NCBI GenBank assembly: GCA_005788205.1
Contig: SXYT01000076.1
Span: forward strand, 1 to 64,000
Source of the DNA: Actinomycetota bacterium
Lineage (GTDB): Bacteria > Actinomycetota > Acidimicrobiia > Acidimicrobiales > Ilumatobacteraceae
DNA: 64,000 nt
Direction: 5' to 3'
This document shows, one piece after another, positions 7,504-17,120 of the stretch. Made by a program: the position numbers and the translations under genes. Every line of letters starts with the position of its first letter. The first letter of the stretch is position 1. The notes beneath the pieces are model-generated. The model did no database searches and was not told where the DNA came from. It saw nothing but the letters and a program-made list of their open reading frames with translations.

Positions 7504-9542
7504 CCGCGCCGGCGGGGATCCGGCGCGGCAGTCGTTCACACGGCAATGCGCGCACACGTGACACGTCTGTCCCGGGGCGGACGCAATCGTCCCGCAAGCC
7601 GGCGTCGCGGCAGTCGACTGCGTCATCGCGGCAGTCGACTGCGAATGCCGCAGCGCGCCGTCCCGCGTCGCGTCCGTCAGGTCGCGGGTCGTCCTCGCAC
7701 GCCCGCGGCGGGTCGACGCACGACCGCAGGCCCCCGGCCCGCCCGGTCCGCCCCACCCGCCACGTCCGTCCTGCCGTCAGCCTGAAGAAGGAATCCCAGG
7801 AGGTGGACCAGCGAATGCGCGACCGTCTGCGCTGGGTCGTCATTCTCGTGGTGTTCGCGATGGCCTGTCTCGTGGTCCGCGTGGCGATGCTGAAGACCGT
7901 CGACCGTTCCGGCTACCTGGAGGCGAGCATCGACCAGCGCACCCGCGTGAACACGCTGCGCGCCAGCAGGGGAGTGATCTTCGACCGCAACGGGCACGAA
8001 CTCGCGCTCTCCGTGCCGACGAACACGCTGTGGGCGGACCCGAGGGCGATCATCGACCCGCCGGCCACTGCCCGTGCCATCGCGGGAATGCTCGGGATGA
8101 GCCCGCAGGATGAGGCTGCACTCGCAGAGCGCCTGTCGCGCAGCGGCCAGAAGTTCTCCTATGTCGCGCGTGAACTGTCGAAGGACGTGGTGAAGTCGGT
8201 GCTGGCGCTGAATCTCACGGGCATCTACTCGTACATCGAGCCTGCCCGTGTCGTGGAGAGCGGGGCTGCGCAGGCGCTCATCGGCACGACGGACCCCGAC
8301 GGCCTCGGCACATCGGGTCTCGAGCTGCAGTACGACACCGTCCTCACCGGTGCCGACGGGACGCAGGTGCGCCAGGTCGACAACCAGGGCCGTTCGATCG
8401 CCGGCGAGGGCAGCATCACGAACCAACCCGTGCCCGGTGACGACCTTGTGCTCTCCATCGACAGGACGATCCAGTACCAGATGGACGCGGCGGTCATCGC
8501 CCGGGTTGAGCGACTGTCAGCGAAGGGCGGCACGGCGATCGCAATCGATTCCCGCACCGGCGAGATCATCGCGATGTCGAACGTGAAGCGTCGTGCGGAC
8601 GGCACCGTGGCGGTCGCACAGGGGAACCTCGCGGCAGTCGAGGCCTACGAACCGGGCTCCGTCGCGAAGGTCTTCAGCGTCAGCGCGGCGGTCAACGAGG
8701 GCATGGTCGGGCCGTCCACCGTGCTCCGGGTCCCCGGGGTCGTGCGCATCGATGACTTCACGATCCGCGACGCGTGGCCGCACGGACCGATCGACATGTC
8801 GGTGCGGGGGATCCTGAGCGAGAGTTCCAACATCGGCACGATGATGGTGGCCGAGAAGATTCCGTTCACGAAGCTCCATGACTACCTGTCGGCGTTCGGC
8901 TTCGGCAGACACTCAGGGCTCCAGTACCCGGGCGAGAGCCGCGGTTCCCTGAAGTCGGTCAAGAAGACCTACGGCACAGAGCGCTCCACGGTGTCCTACG
9001 GGTACGGATTCTCCTCGACTGCGCTGCAGATGGTGAGCGCCTTCAACGCCGTCGCAAACGGGGGTACGTTCGTGGAGCCCCGCCTCGTCACCGCGACCAT
9101 CGACCGCGCGGGCAGGAGGCAGGAGATGGAGCCGTCGAAGACACGCAAGGTCATCGAGCCGGCCACTGCCGCCGTCCTGACCGACATCCTGCGGGATGCG
9201 GTGTGCACGGGCACTGGCGAGAAGGCCAAGGTGAAGGGCATGGAGATCGCAGGCAAGACGGGAACCGGCTACAAGCTGCAGGCAAACGGCACGTACAGCA
9301 CCGATGCGGGCGGTCGCCGTTACTTCGCCTCATTCGTCGGGTTCTTCCCGGCACAGGCACCGCGGGTGACGATGCTCGTGTCCATCGACGAGCCGAACTC
9401 GTCGTCGATCGACCGCTTCGGTGGCACGGCGGCCGCGCCGGTGTTCGCCCAGCTGGTGCCGACCATCATGAACGAATTCGGCATCGAGCCGACCGGGCCG
9501 GACGCCGGCTGTGACGGTCGCGCCGCGACTCTCGGCCACTGA
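7500..9542 (+). CDS. ftsI: Penicillin-binding protein 3 / FtsI, septal transpeptidase
   Basis: 680 residues. Class B PBP that cross-links septal peptidoglycan. Layout: a very long basic, Ser/Arg/Pro-rich cytoplasmic tail (residues 1 to about 105), one transmembrane helix (WVVILVVFAMACLVVRVAML, about 114-133), a pedestal domain, then a transpeptidase with SVAK (nucleophile Ser387), SSN (442) and KTGTG (Lys586). The tail contains a tandem duplication. The GTG at 7500 overlaps the ftsL stop (GTGA), and it pairs with FtsW encoded 4 kb downstream. The tail is longer than in E. coli but long tails occur in actinobacteria. Confidence 0.94.
   Translation: MTAPAGIRRGSRSHGNARTRDTSVPGRTQSSRKPASRQSTASSRQSTANAAARRPASRPSGRGSSSHARGGSTHDRRPPARPVRPTRHVRPAVSLKKESQEVDQRMRDRLRWVVILVVFAMACLVVRVAMLKTVDRSGYLEASIDQRTRVNTLRASRGVIFDRNGHELALSVPTNTLWADPRAIIDPPATARAIAGMLGMSPQDEAALAERLSRSGQKFSYVARELSKDVVKSVLALNLTGIYSYIEPARVVESGAAQALIGTTDPDGLGTSGLELQYDTVLTGADGTQVRQVDNQGRSIAGEGSITNQPVPGDDLVLSIDRTIQYQMDAAVIARVERLSAKGGTAIAIDSRTGEIIAMSNVKRRADGTVAVAQGNLAAVEAYEPGSVAKVFSVSAAVNEGMVGPSTVLRVPGVVRIDDFTIRDAWPHGPIDMSVRGILSESSNIGTMMVAEKIPFTKLHDYLSAFGFGRHSGLQYPGESRGSLKSVKKTYGTERSTVSYGYGFSSTALQMVSAFNAVANGGTFVEPRLVTATIDRAGRRQEMEPSKTRKVIEPATAAVLTDILRDAVCTGTGEKAKVKGMEIAGKTGTGYKLQANGTYSTDAGGRRYFASFVGFFPAQAPRVTMLVSIDEPNSSSIDRFGGTAAAPVFAQLVPTIMNEFGIEPTGPDAGCDGRAATLGH
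7605..7643 (+). repeat. 18-bp tandem repeat in ftsI tail
   Basis: TCGCGGCAGTCGACTGCG occurs at 7605-7622 and again at 7626-7643 (21-bp period), encoding two RQST-type units in the disordered cytoplasmic tail. Probably slippage; the tail length may vary among strains. Confidence 0.8.
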
Positions 9543-9552
9543 CGGGGCGCCC

Positions 9553-10989
9553 GTGTCCCGCCGTTCCGTCGAACCCGCCACGGCATCAGCGGTGGCCACC
9601 CTCGCGGGAGGGTCGGTCGCTGCTGGCGACCGAGGGGCGAGCGTCACGGGCCTGTCTGATGACTCGCGCACGGTGGCCGCGGGCGACATTTTCTTCTGCA
9701 TCCGCGGTGAGTCGACCGATGGGCACGACGCGGCCGCCGCGGCGGTGTCGGCCGGTGCCTCGGCGCTCGTCGTCGACCATGTCCTGGACGGCGTGCCGAG
9801 TGCGGTCGCCCAGATCGTCGTGCCCGACGTGAGAGCCTCCGTGGGTCCCGTCGCCGCGGCACTCACGGGGAACCCCGCCTCGCACCTGCGGATGGTGGCG
9901 GTGACGGGAACGAACGGCAAGACCTCGACGGCGCGGTTCATCGCCGACATCCTCAATGCAGCGGGGCAGAGCACGGAGGTGATCGGGACGCTCTCGGGTG
10001 TGCGGACCACCCCGGAGCCGGTCGAGATCCACGGGCTGCTGGCAGATGCCGTCACTGCGGGCATCGACACCGTGGTCATGGAGGTGTCGTCGCACGCACT
10101 CGTCCTCTGCCGGGTCGACGGCATCGTCTTCGACGTTGCCGTGTTCACGAACCTGTCGCGTGACCACCTGGACTTCCACGGGACCATGCAGGACTACTTC
10201 GCCGCGAAGGCATCCCTGTTCACCCCCTTGCGCACGCGTGCCGCGGTGGTGAACACGGGGGATGAGCACGGACGCAGGATCGCGGAGGCGTGCTCGGTCC
10301 CACTCGTCACCTACTCCATCGCCGACGCACAGGGACTCGACGTCGGCGCGGACAGCATGACGTTCGTGTGGCGCGGTGCACGCGTGGAGGCCCCGGTCGG
10401 CGGACGGTTCATGGCTGAGAACGTCATCGCGGCGGCAAGCGCCGCCGTGGCGTGCGGTATCGACGCAGCCACCGCCGCCGGCGCGTGCTCCGCACTCGAG
10501 CCGGTTCCCGGCAGGCACGAGTCCGTGCCCACAGGTGCGGATTACTCCGTGATCGTCGACTACGCCCACACGCCGGAGGCGCTCACAATGTTGCTCGCAT
10601 CCGTGCGCGCAGTCGCGAAGGGCCGTGTCATCGTCGTGTTCGGGTGCGGAGGGGACCGTGACCGCGGGAAGAGACCGGAGATGGGTGCGGCTGCCGCGGC
10701 CGGCGCGGATGTCGTCATCGTCACGTCCGACAACCCCCGCGGAGAGTCTCCCGGCGCGGTCATCGATGACATCACTGCAGGAATCCACGGCACTTCTGCC
10801 CAGGTGGAGACGCAGCAGGACAGGGCGGCGGCGATTGCATCCGCCATCGGGCGCACCCGAAGTGGTGACATAGTGGTCATTGCAGGGAAGGGCCACGAGC
10901 CCTACCAGGAGGTGGCGGGCGTTCTCGTGCCGTTCTCCGACGTGGAAGTCGCGCGGGTCGCGATCGAGGGAAGGAGCACAGCGCGGTGA
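9553..10989 (+). CDS. murE: UDP-MurNAc-L-Ala-D-Glu:meso-diaminopimelate ligase
   Basis: About 478 residues. Adds the third stem amino acid to UDP-MurNAc-dipeptide. ATP-binding GTNGKTSTAR with Lys123, central VSSHALVLCRVDG and a C-terminal DNPR motif (residues 393-396), which marks meso-diaminopimelate as the substrate in characterised MurE enzymes. Start choice: GTG 9553 leaves a 10-bp gap after ftsI; an in-frame GTG at 9511 would add 14 residues and overlap ftsI by 32 bp, which is less typical here. The end overlaps the mraY GTG by 4 bp. No murF follows, unlike most dcw clusters. Confidence 0.93.
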   Translation: MSRRSVEPATASAVATLAGGSVAAGDRGASVTGLSDDSRTVAAGDIFFCIRGESTDGHDAAAAAVSAGASALVVDHVLDGVPSAVAQIVVPDVRASVGPVAAALTGNPASHLRMVAVTGTNGKTSTARFIADILNAAGQSTEVIGTLSGVRTTPEPVEIHGLLADAVTAGIDTVVMEVSSHALVLCRVDGIVFDVAVFTNLSRDHLDFHGTMQDYFAAKASLFTPLRTRAAVVNTGDEHGRRIAEACSVPLVTYSIADAQGLDVGADSMTFVWRGARVEAPVGGRFMAENVIAAASAAVACGIDAATAAGACSALEPVPGRHESVPTGADYSVIVDYAHTPEALTMLLASVRAVAKGRVIVVFGCGGDRDRGKRPEMGAAAAAGADVVIVTSDNPRGESPGAVIDDITAGIHGTSAQVETQQDRAAAIASAIGRTRSGDIVVIAGKGHEPYQEVAGVLVPFSDVEVARVAIEGRSTAR

Positions 10990-12044
10990 TTGCGGTCCTG
11001 ATCGGCGGTGCCGTGTCGATGTTCCTCTCGCTGTTCGGGACGAGGTGGATGATCGGGTTCTTCGCGTCCCTCGGGATGGGCCAGCCCATACTCGGTTCGG
11101 AGGACCACGGCCCCGTGCACCACATGAAGAAGCAGGGGACCGCGACCATGGGGGGGATCGCGATCCTTCTGTCCGCGTTCGTCGGGTGGCTCGTCGCCCA
11201 CCTGCGGGACGGGATCGCGCTCTCGGACCAGGCGATGATCATGTGGGCCGCGGTGCTCGTGCTCGGGTTCATGGGTTTTCTCGACGACTTCCTGAAGGTG
11301 CGCAAGGCGCACAACAGGGGAATCCTCTGGAAGAAGAAGGGCTACATCACCTTCGGTCTCGTCGTGGTCCTCATGACGTGGCTGCTTCTCGGCACCGGCG
11401 TCAGCGAGACGCTCTCCTTCACGCGCTTCGATCTGCCGGGATGGGATCTCTCTGCGCCGCTGTGGGTCATCTGGACCTCGGTGATGGTGTGGTCCACCAC
11501 GAACGCCGTCAATGTGACGGACGGTCTCGACGGCCTGGCCGCCGGGTCGGCCCTGTTCGGCTTTCTCGCCTTCACCGTCATCGCATACTGGGCGTTCAGG
11601 AATCCGGACGTCTACCGCCTGGTGAACCCGCTCGACCTCGCGGTCTTCTCTGCCGCGATGGCCGGTGCCTGCGGGGGCTTCCTGTGGTGGAACGCCGCAC
11701 CGGCACGGATCTTCATGGGCGATGTCGGCGCCCTCGGCATCGGGGGAGCGCTCGGGCTCCTCGCGGTCACGACCAACACCCACATGCTGCTGCCCCTCAT
11801 CTGCGCCCTGAACGTGATGGAGGCAGGGAGCGTGGCGCTGCAGATGGGCGTCTTCAAGGCGTCAGGCCGCACGCGCCGCCTCTTTCGCATGTCGCCGGTC
11901 CACCACCACTTCGAGCTCCTCGGTTGGCCGGAGACCACGGTCATCATCCGCTTCTGGATCATCTCGGGTCTCTGTGTGGCCGCGGCTCTCGCGATCTTCA
12001 TCGCCGACTTCACCTCGATCGCGGACAGCCTCGGGGGTCGTTGA
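10986..12044 (+). CDS. mraY: Phospho-MurNAc-pentapeptide translocase MraY
   Basis: 352-residue, ten-helix membrane enzyme that transfers phospho-MurNAc-pentapeptide to undecaprenyl phosphate, making lipid I. Seen: HHMKKQGTATMGG near residue 40, DDFLKVRKAHN (the Asp-Asp pair), NVTDGLDGLAAGS, IFMGDVGALGIGG and HHHFELLGWPE near the end, all hallmark segments. The GTG at 10986 overlaps the murE stop; the stop shares one base with the murD ATG. Its product is used by MurG, encoded 2.5 kb downstream. Confidence 0.97.
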   Translation: MIAVLIGGAVSMFLSLFGTRWMIGFFASLGMGQPILGSEDHGPVHHMKKQGTATMGGIAILLSAFVGWLVAHLRDGIALSDQAMIMWAAVLVLGFMGFLDDFLKVRKAHNRGILWKKKGYITFGLVVVLMTWLLLGTGVSETLSFTRFDLPGWDLSAPLWVIWTSVMVWSTTNAVNVTDGLDGLAAGSALFGFLAFTVIAYWAFRNPDVYRLVNPLDLAVFSAAMAGACGGFLWWNAAPARIFMGDVGALGIGGALGLLAVTTNTHMLLPLICALNVMEAGSVALQMGVFKASGRTRRLFRMSPVHHHFELLGWPETTVIIRFWIISGLCVAAALAIFIADFTSIADSLGGR

Positions 12045-13390
12045 TGCCTGTCGCTGCGGTGTTCGGCCTGGCTGTCACGGGCAGGGCGGTGGTAGAGGCG
12101 TTCCGCCGCCGCGGTTTCGACGTCGTCGCTGCCGACGACGTCCCCGTGCCCGGGCACGCCGCCTTCGCATCTGCTTACGGCGCCCGTCTCGTCGATGTCG
12201 CGACGGACGACGGGCTGGACGGGTTCCTCGACGGGGCCGACGTGCTCGTCCCGGCGCCCGGCGTCCCGCCCCGCAGCCGGGTCATCGCCCGTGCCCTCGC
12301 TGCAGGGGTGCCGGTCCGGTCGGAGATCGACATCGCGCACGACTGGGAGCAGGCGCGCCCCGGCGGCGCACGACCCGTTCTCGGCGTCACCGGCACGGAC
12401 GGCAAGACGACCACGACGATGATCACGGCCGCACTGCTGCGCGGCGCCGGCCTGCGCGCCGAGGAGGTCGGCAACACGGACATCCCCTTCATGGCGGCAG
12501 TGGACGACCCAGACATCGATGCGTTCGTGGTGGAGTGCTCGAGTTTCCGCCTGCAGTTCACGGAGACCTTCCGGTGCGACGCGGCGACCTGGCTGAACCT
12601 CGCTCCCGACCATCTCGACTGGCATCCGGACCTCGGTCACTACGCCGCGGCGAAGGAGCGCATCTGGGCCCACGTCCGTCCCGGTGATGTCGCCGTGGTG
12701 CCGCACGGGAACGAGACGATCTCGGGGGCCGCCGCGCGTTCCGGTGCACGCCCTGTCACCTTCGGGCTCGGCTCGGGTGACTACCGGGTGGAGGCGGGCA
12801 GTCTCGTCGGCCCGCGCGGTGCACTGTGCAGCGTCTCGGCCATGTGGCGCACGATGCCCCATGACCTCACGAACTCGCTCGCGGCCGCTGCACTGGTGCT
12901 CGAGACCGGGTTGGTCCCCCCGTCGACTGTCGAGGCGTCCCTCGCCGGTTTCGCGCCGGCCCACCACCGGATCGAATTGGTCGGGACTTTCGCAGGCTCG
13001 AGATGGTTCGACGACTCGAAGGCGACCAGCCCCCATGCCGCTCTCACGGCCATACGGGCCTTCCCCCGGCTTGTTCTCATCGCGGGGGGCCGCAACAAGG
13101 GGCTGGACCTCTCCGAAATGGCGTGCGAACCCTCGCGGATGCATGCCGTCGTCGCCATCGGGGACGATGCGGACCTCATTGAGCAGGCATTCCGCGGCAC
13201 CTGCGAGGTCCGCCGGGCAGGCTCGATGCGCGACGCAGTGGCCGCCGCCGCGGACCTCGCTGAGCCGGGTGTGGACGTGGTGCTCTCGCCGGGATGCACC
13301 AGTTTCGACTGGTACAGGAACTACAACGAACGGGGGAACGACTACCAGGAGTCGGTCCGCCGGCACTTCGGGGAGGAGGCGACACGATGA
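12044..13390 (+). CDS. murD: UDP-MurNAc-L-alanine:D-glutamate ligase
   Basis: 448 residues. Adds D-Glu to UDP-MurNAc-L-Ala. The N-terminal Rossmann-like domain binds UDP (VFGLAVTGRAV at residues 5-15), the ATP loop is GVTGTDGKTTTTM near residue 115-127 (Asp where most MurD have Asn), then ECSSFRLQF, NLAPDHLDWH, and a C-terminal domain with WFDDSKATSPHA and SPGCTSFD. Length is normal. One-base overlap with mraY and 4-bp overlap with ftsW (ATGA) point to one translated series. Confidence 0.95.
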   Translation: MPVAAVFGLAVTGRAVVEAFRRRGFDVVAADDVPVPGHAAFASAYGARLVDVATDDGLDGFLDGADVLVPAPGVPPRSRVIARALAAGVPVRSEIDIAHDWEQARPGGARPVLGVTGTDGKTTTTMITAALLRGAGLRAEEVGNTDIPFMAAVDDPDIDAFVVECSSFRLQFTETFRCDAATWLNLAPDHLDWHPDLGHYAAAKERIWAHVRPGDVAVVPHGNETISGAAARSGARPVTFGLGSGDYRVEAGSLVGPRGALCSVSAMWRTMPHDLTNSLAAAALVLETGLVPPSTVEASLAGFAPAHHRIELVGTFAGSRWFDDSKATSPHAALTAIRAFPRLVLIAGGRNKGLDLSEMACEPSRMHAVVAIGDDADLIEQAFRGTCEVRRAGSMRDAVAAAADLAEPGVDVVLSPGCTSFDWYRNYNERGNDYQESVRRHFGEEATR

Positions 13391-14580
13391 GCACGACTGA
13401 CCCGCGCCCGAGGGCGCCGTCCATCGCCGACCGTCGCCGGGACATGCTCCACAGGCTCGGTCTCGACGAGAAGCACAAGATGGCACTCAAGTCGCCGACC
13501 ACCGCGTTCTACGGGATCCTCGTCATCGTCGCTCTCTTCACCGCGCTCGGCCTGATCATGGTCTTCTCGTCGTCGTCGGTCACCAGTCTCCACTCGGGTG
13601 AGTCCGCATGGAGGCTGTTCCGGCGCCAGACGATGTGGGCGCTCGTCGGCCTCGGGTCGATGTGGGGCGTGTACAAGATTCCCTACCAGAACTGGAGGCG
13701 CCCGCGGTGGCTGCTGCCGTTCGCAGGCATGGCACTCCTGCTCAATGCGGTCGTGCCGTTCGTGGGTCGTGACATCAACGGTGCACGGGCCTGGCTGCAG
13801 TGGGGATGGTTCCGTCTGCAGCCGTCGGAGTTCCTGAAGATCGCATCGATCATGTACTGCGCCCACTTCCTCACCCGCCGCCACAGGTACGTGGCCGTCA
13901 AGGAGATGGTGCTCAAGCACATGGTCATCGTCATGGGGCTGACATGCGGGCTGTGCGTCCTCCAGCGCGACTTCGGCACTGCACTCGTCTTCGCGAGCAT
14001 CATCCTCGTGATGATGCTCATCATCGGGATCCCGATGCCCCAGTTCGCCGCGACGGTGGGCGTGGTCTCGCTCGCCGGGCTCGGGGTGCTCACCCAGGCC
14101 GACAACGCCAGCAAGCGACTCCTCGCGTTCTTGGACCTCGACGCGACGAAGAGCCTCGACGGGTACCAGGTCCACCAGGCGCTCCTCAGCATCGCAAACG
14201 GCGGTCTCGGTGGCACCGGAATCGGTTCCGGCACGAGCAAGTGGGGCTACGTGCCGCTCGCGTACAGCGACTTCATCTTCGCCGTCATCGCGGAGGAACT
14301 GGGCATCGTCGGTTCGGTGCTCGTCATCGCGGGTTTCGCGGCCCTCGTGTACTTCGGGGTCCAGACCGCTCTCGGGGCACGCGACATGCACGGCGCCCTC
14401 CTCGCGGGCGGGATCTCGGCGTGGTTCGCGTTCCAGGCCATCATCAACATCGGGGGGATCATCGGGATCATGCCGATGACGGGGCTCACCCTGCCGTTCA
14501 TGTCGTACGGCGGTTCCTCTCTGATGGCGACGCTCGTGGCGTCCGGGCTTCTCCTCAATGTCGCCCGGCACGTCAAGTAG
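13387..14580 (+). CDS. ftsW: FtsW, septal SEDS glycosyltransferase
   Basis: About 397 residues, ten predicted helices of the SEDS family (FtsW/RodA), which polymerise lipid II together with a class B PBP, here FtsI. Seen: LIMVFSSSSV in the first helix, RDINGARAWLQ followed by LQPSEFLKIASI (the conserved SEDS periplasmic motif), and the C-terminal GLTLPFMSYGGSS. The ~35-residue basic N-terminus (DRRRDMLHRLGL) is cytoplasmic. The ATG at 13387 gives the family start and overlaps the murD stop; the longer frame upstream is murD sequence. Confidence 0.96.
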   Translation: MSTTDPRPRAPSIADRRRDMLHRLGLDEKHKMALKSPTTAFYGILVIVALFTALGLIMVFSSSSVTSLHSGESAWRLFRRQTMWALVGLGSMWGVYKIPYQNWRRPRWLLPFAGMALLLNAVVPFVGRDINGARAWLQWGWFRLQPSEFLKIASIMYCAHFLTRRHRYVAVKEMVLKHMVIVMGLTCGLCVLQRDFGTALVFASIILVMMLIIGIPMPQFAATVGVVSLAGLGVLTQADNASKRLLAFLDLDATKSLDGYQVHQALLSIANGGLGGTGIGSGTSKWGYVPLAYSDFIFAVIAEELGIVGSVLVIAGFAALVYFGVQTALGARDMHGALLAGGISAWFAFQAIINIGGIIGIMPMTGLTLPFMSYGGSSLMATLVASGLLLNVARHVK

Positions 14581-14586
14581 GCCGTG

Positions 14587-15699
14587 ATGGTCTTTGCGGT
14601 CGTCACGGGCGGCGGCACGAGCGGTCATGTGGTGCCGGCACTGGCGGTGATGGAGGCTCTCGTTGATGCGGGCCACCGCCCCGACGAGATCGCGTATGCG
14701 GGCAGCCGCAGGGGAATGGAGTCCTCGATGGTCCCCCAGACCGGCGTGCAGTGCGCGTTCCTCCCCGTGTCGGGTCTGCAGCGCTCCCTCTCCCTGCGGT
14801 CGGTGCTCGCGAACATCGCGTTCCCGTTCCGCCTGGCTGTCTCGAGGGTCATGGCCCGCAGGCTGGTCCGTGAATGGTCGCCGCGTGTCGTCGTGTCGGT
14901 CGGGGGCTACGCGAGCGAGCCGCTGGCGCGTGCGGCTGTTGCGGCAGGGATCCCGCTCGTGTGCGTGAGCTACGACATGGTGCCCGGGCTCGCGACACGC
15001 CGGCAGTCGAGGAGGGCCTTCGCGTGTGCCGTCGCGTTCGAGGGCTCGAGCCTGCCGCGCGCCGTCATCACCGGTGCCCCCGTGCGCAGGTCCGTGCGCA
15101 CAATGGATCCGGTGGCCTGCCGCGCGCAGACCCGTGCGGAACGGGGGATCGACGACGGTTGCATGCTCGTCACCGTCGTCGGGGGTTCCCTCGGGTCAGC
15201 GGCGCTCAACGCATGCGTGCCCCCGCTCGCCGCCGCACTGGCCGCGGCGGGCGTCCGCGCCCGCATTGTGAACGTGACCGGGCGCCGGTATTCGCACGGC
15301 ACGGAGGTGCCCGGTGCTGTCGGGACGGTCACGGTGGAGACGGTCGCATACGAGGACGACATGCCCTCGTTGCTCGCGGCGACCGACGTCCTAGTGAGCC
15401 GCGCGGGTGCGAGCACCGTTGCAGAGGCCGCCGCGATCGGTGTCGCGGCCGTGTTCGTGCCCTGGCCCGGCGCCGCCAACGACGAACAGACACGCAACGC
15501 CGGTTGGCTGTCGGCGCAGGGCGCCGCGACGACGGTGCGCGAGGGGACCGACCTGCCCCGGTCCCTCTCCGCAGAGGTCGTGCGCCTCTGCCTGGATGCT
15601 GACGCACGCCATGAAATGGTCACCAGGGCACGGGCGGCGGGAGTGGCGAACCGCGGGACCGGCCTCGTCGATCTCATCACGGACGCATCCCTCGCCTGA
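14587..15699 (+). CDS. murG: UDP-GlcNAc:lipid I N-acetylglucosaminyltransferase MurG
   Basis: About 370 residues, GT-B fold (GT28). Converts lipid I to lipid II at the inner membrane face. N-terminal VTGGGTSGHVVPALAV (glycine-rich loop), AGSRRGMES, VSVGGYASEPL, then a C-terminal domain with VVGGSLGSAALN and LVSRAGASTVAEAAAIG, the UDP-GlcNAc site. Starts at ATG 14587 (a GTG one codon upstream is possible), 6 bp after ftsW. The Glu/Gln pair usually seen near the UDP site reads NDEQTRNAGWL. Confidence 0.94.
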   Translation: MVFAVVTGGGTSGHVVPALAVMEALVDAGHRPDEIAYAGSRRGMESSMVPQTGVQCAFLPVSGLQRSLSLRSVLANIAFPFRLAVSRVMARRLVREWSPRVVVSVGGYASEPLARAAVAAGIPLVCVSYDMVPGLATRRQSRRAFACAVAFEGSSLPRAVITGAPVRRSVRTMDPVACRAQTRAERGIDDGCMLVTVVGGSLGSAALNACVPPLAAALAAAGVRARIVNVTGRRYSHGTEVPGAVGTVTVETVAYEDDMPSLLAATDVLVSRAGASTVAEAAAIGVAAVFVPWPGAANDEQTRNAGWLSAQGAATTVREGTDLPRSLSAEVVRLCLDADARHEMVTRARAAGVANRGTGLVDLITDASLA

Positions 15700-15710
15700 G
15701 CGCGGGGTGG

Positions 15711-15716
15711 AACAAT
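15711..15716 (+). promoter_or_regulatory. Weak candidate -10 box (AACAAT) for murC
   Basis: AACAAT, 9 nt before the murC ATG at 15726. It departs from TANNNT at the first base, so this is a weaker case than the other short-leader starts. Confidence 0.25.
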
Positions 15717-15725
15717 GGGTGGTTC

Positions 15726-17120
15726 ATGACCACGCCAGACCCCCGCAGCTCCGCAGTGGACCTCTCGGTCCCGCGGCGATTCCACATCGTCGGGACAGGC
15801 GGGCCCGGGATGAGCGCGGTTGCGGTGCTCCTCGCCCGGATGGGTCACACGGTCTCTGGTTCGGACCTCCATGAGTCCGCTGGAACCGCAACAGCCCGCC
15901 GGTACGGGGTGGACGTGCACATCGGGCACGCAGAATCGAATGTGGACGGCGTCGACTGGGTCGTCCATTCGACAGCAGTGCCCCAGACCAACATCGAACT
16001 GGTCGCGGCGCGGGCTGCAGGCACGCCTGTCGTGCACAGGGCCGCCGCACTGGCTGCGATCACCGCACGGCACAGGTCGGTGGGGGTGGCGGGCACCCAC
16101 GGCAAGACCACGACGTCATCCCTGCTGACCGCGATGCTGCGCGGCGCGGGCCGTGACCCGTCGTTCGTGATCGGGGCCGAGGTGCTCGGGCTCGGCACCG
16201 GGGCTGACCTGGGCTCTGACGGCACCCTCGTGGTCGAGGCAGACGAGAGCGACGGCACGGCCCGGTCACTCGTCCTCGAGTCGATGCTCCTCACCAACGT
16301 CGACATCGACCATCTCGACCGTTTCGGCACCGTCGAGCGCATCGAGGACGAGTTCGTGGAGATCGCGTCGCGCCTCGGGGGCACCCTCGTGGTGTGCGGT
16401 GACGACCCTCGGGCGGCCTCCGTCGCGCAGCGGTGCGGCCCCGTGCGCACAATCACGTACGGCTTCGGGGCCGGCAACGACGTCACACTCTCCGAGCCGG
16501 TGACGGGCACTGGGGGCATCGCGTTCGCTGTCGCGTCACCGGACGGAAAGGCCGATGTCGACCTGCCGTTGCTCGGTCGCCACAATGCGCTCAACTGCGC
16601 GGGAGCGATGGCGATGGCCTCGGTCCTCGGTGTCCCGCTCGGTGCGTCTGCGGCCGCCGTCGCGACCTTCGCGGGCGTCGACCGCAGGTTCGCGGCACGG
16701 GGCACCGCCCGTGGTGCGCTGCTCATCGATGACTACGCACACCTCCCCGCCGAGATCGACGCGACGCTCCGCGCGGCGCGCACGCACCCCGGCCTCCGTG
16801 GTCGGCTCGTCGCGGTGTTCCAGCCGAACAGGTACCACCGCATCGCAACGATGGCCGGTGACTACGCGGGTTGCTTCGCCGCCGCGGATGAGGTCTTCAT
16901 CACGGATGTGTACGCATCCGGCACCGAGCGCATCGAGGGAGTCAGCGGGCTCCTCGTGGTCGATGCGGTGCGCACCAGCCACGGCAGTGTCGTGTGGGCG
17001 CAGTCGCGCGGGGAACTCGTCGAGCAGGTGATCCGCGTCCTCGGACCCGGGGACATCTGCGTGAGCATGGGGTGCGGCGACATTTCGGGGTTCCCCGACG
17101 AACTGCAGGATTCCGCATGA
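15726..17120 (+). CDS. murC: UDP-N-acetylmuramate:L-alanine ligase
   Basis: 464 residues. Adds the first stem amino acid, L-Ala, to UDP-MurNAc. HIVGTGGPGMSAVA near residue 20 (UDP-binding; the usual GIGGxGMS appears as GTGGPGMS), GVAGTHGKTTTSSLL near residue 120-135 (ATP loop), VEADESDGTARSL, NVDIDHLDRFG, and the C-terminal FQPNRYHR and DVYASGTERIEGVSG. Length is standard. Overlaps murB by 4 bp (ATGA). Confidence 0.95.
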   Translation: MTTPDPRSSAVDLSVPRRFHIVGTGGPGMSAVAVLLARMGHTVSGSDLHESAGTATARRYGVDVHIGHAESNVDGVDWVVHSTAVPQTNIELVAARAAGTPVVHRAAALAAITARHRSVGVAGTHGKTTTSSLLTAMLRGAGRDPSFVIGAEVLGLGTGADLGSDGTLVVEADESDGTARSLVLESMLLTNVDIDHLDRFGTVERIEDEFVEIASRLGGTLVVCGDDPRAASVAQRCGPVRTITYGFGAGNDVTLSEPVTGTGGIAFAVASPDGKADVDLPLLGRHNALNCAGAMAMASVLGVPLGASAAAVATFAGVDRRFAARGTARGALLIDDYAHLPAEIDATLRAARTHPGLRGRLVAVFQPNRYHRIATMAGDYAGCFAAADEVFITDVYASGTERIEGVSGLLVVDAVRTSHGSVVWAQSRGELVEQVIRVLGPGDICVSMGCGDISGFPDELQDSA

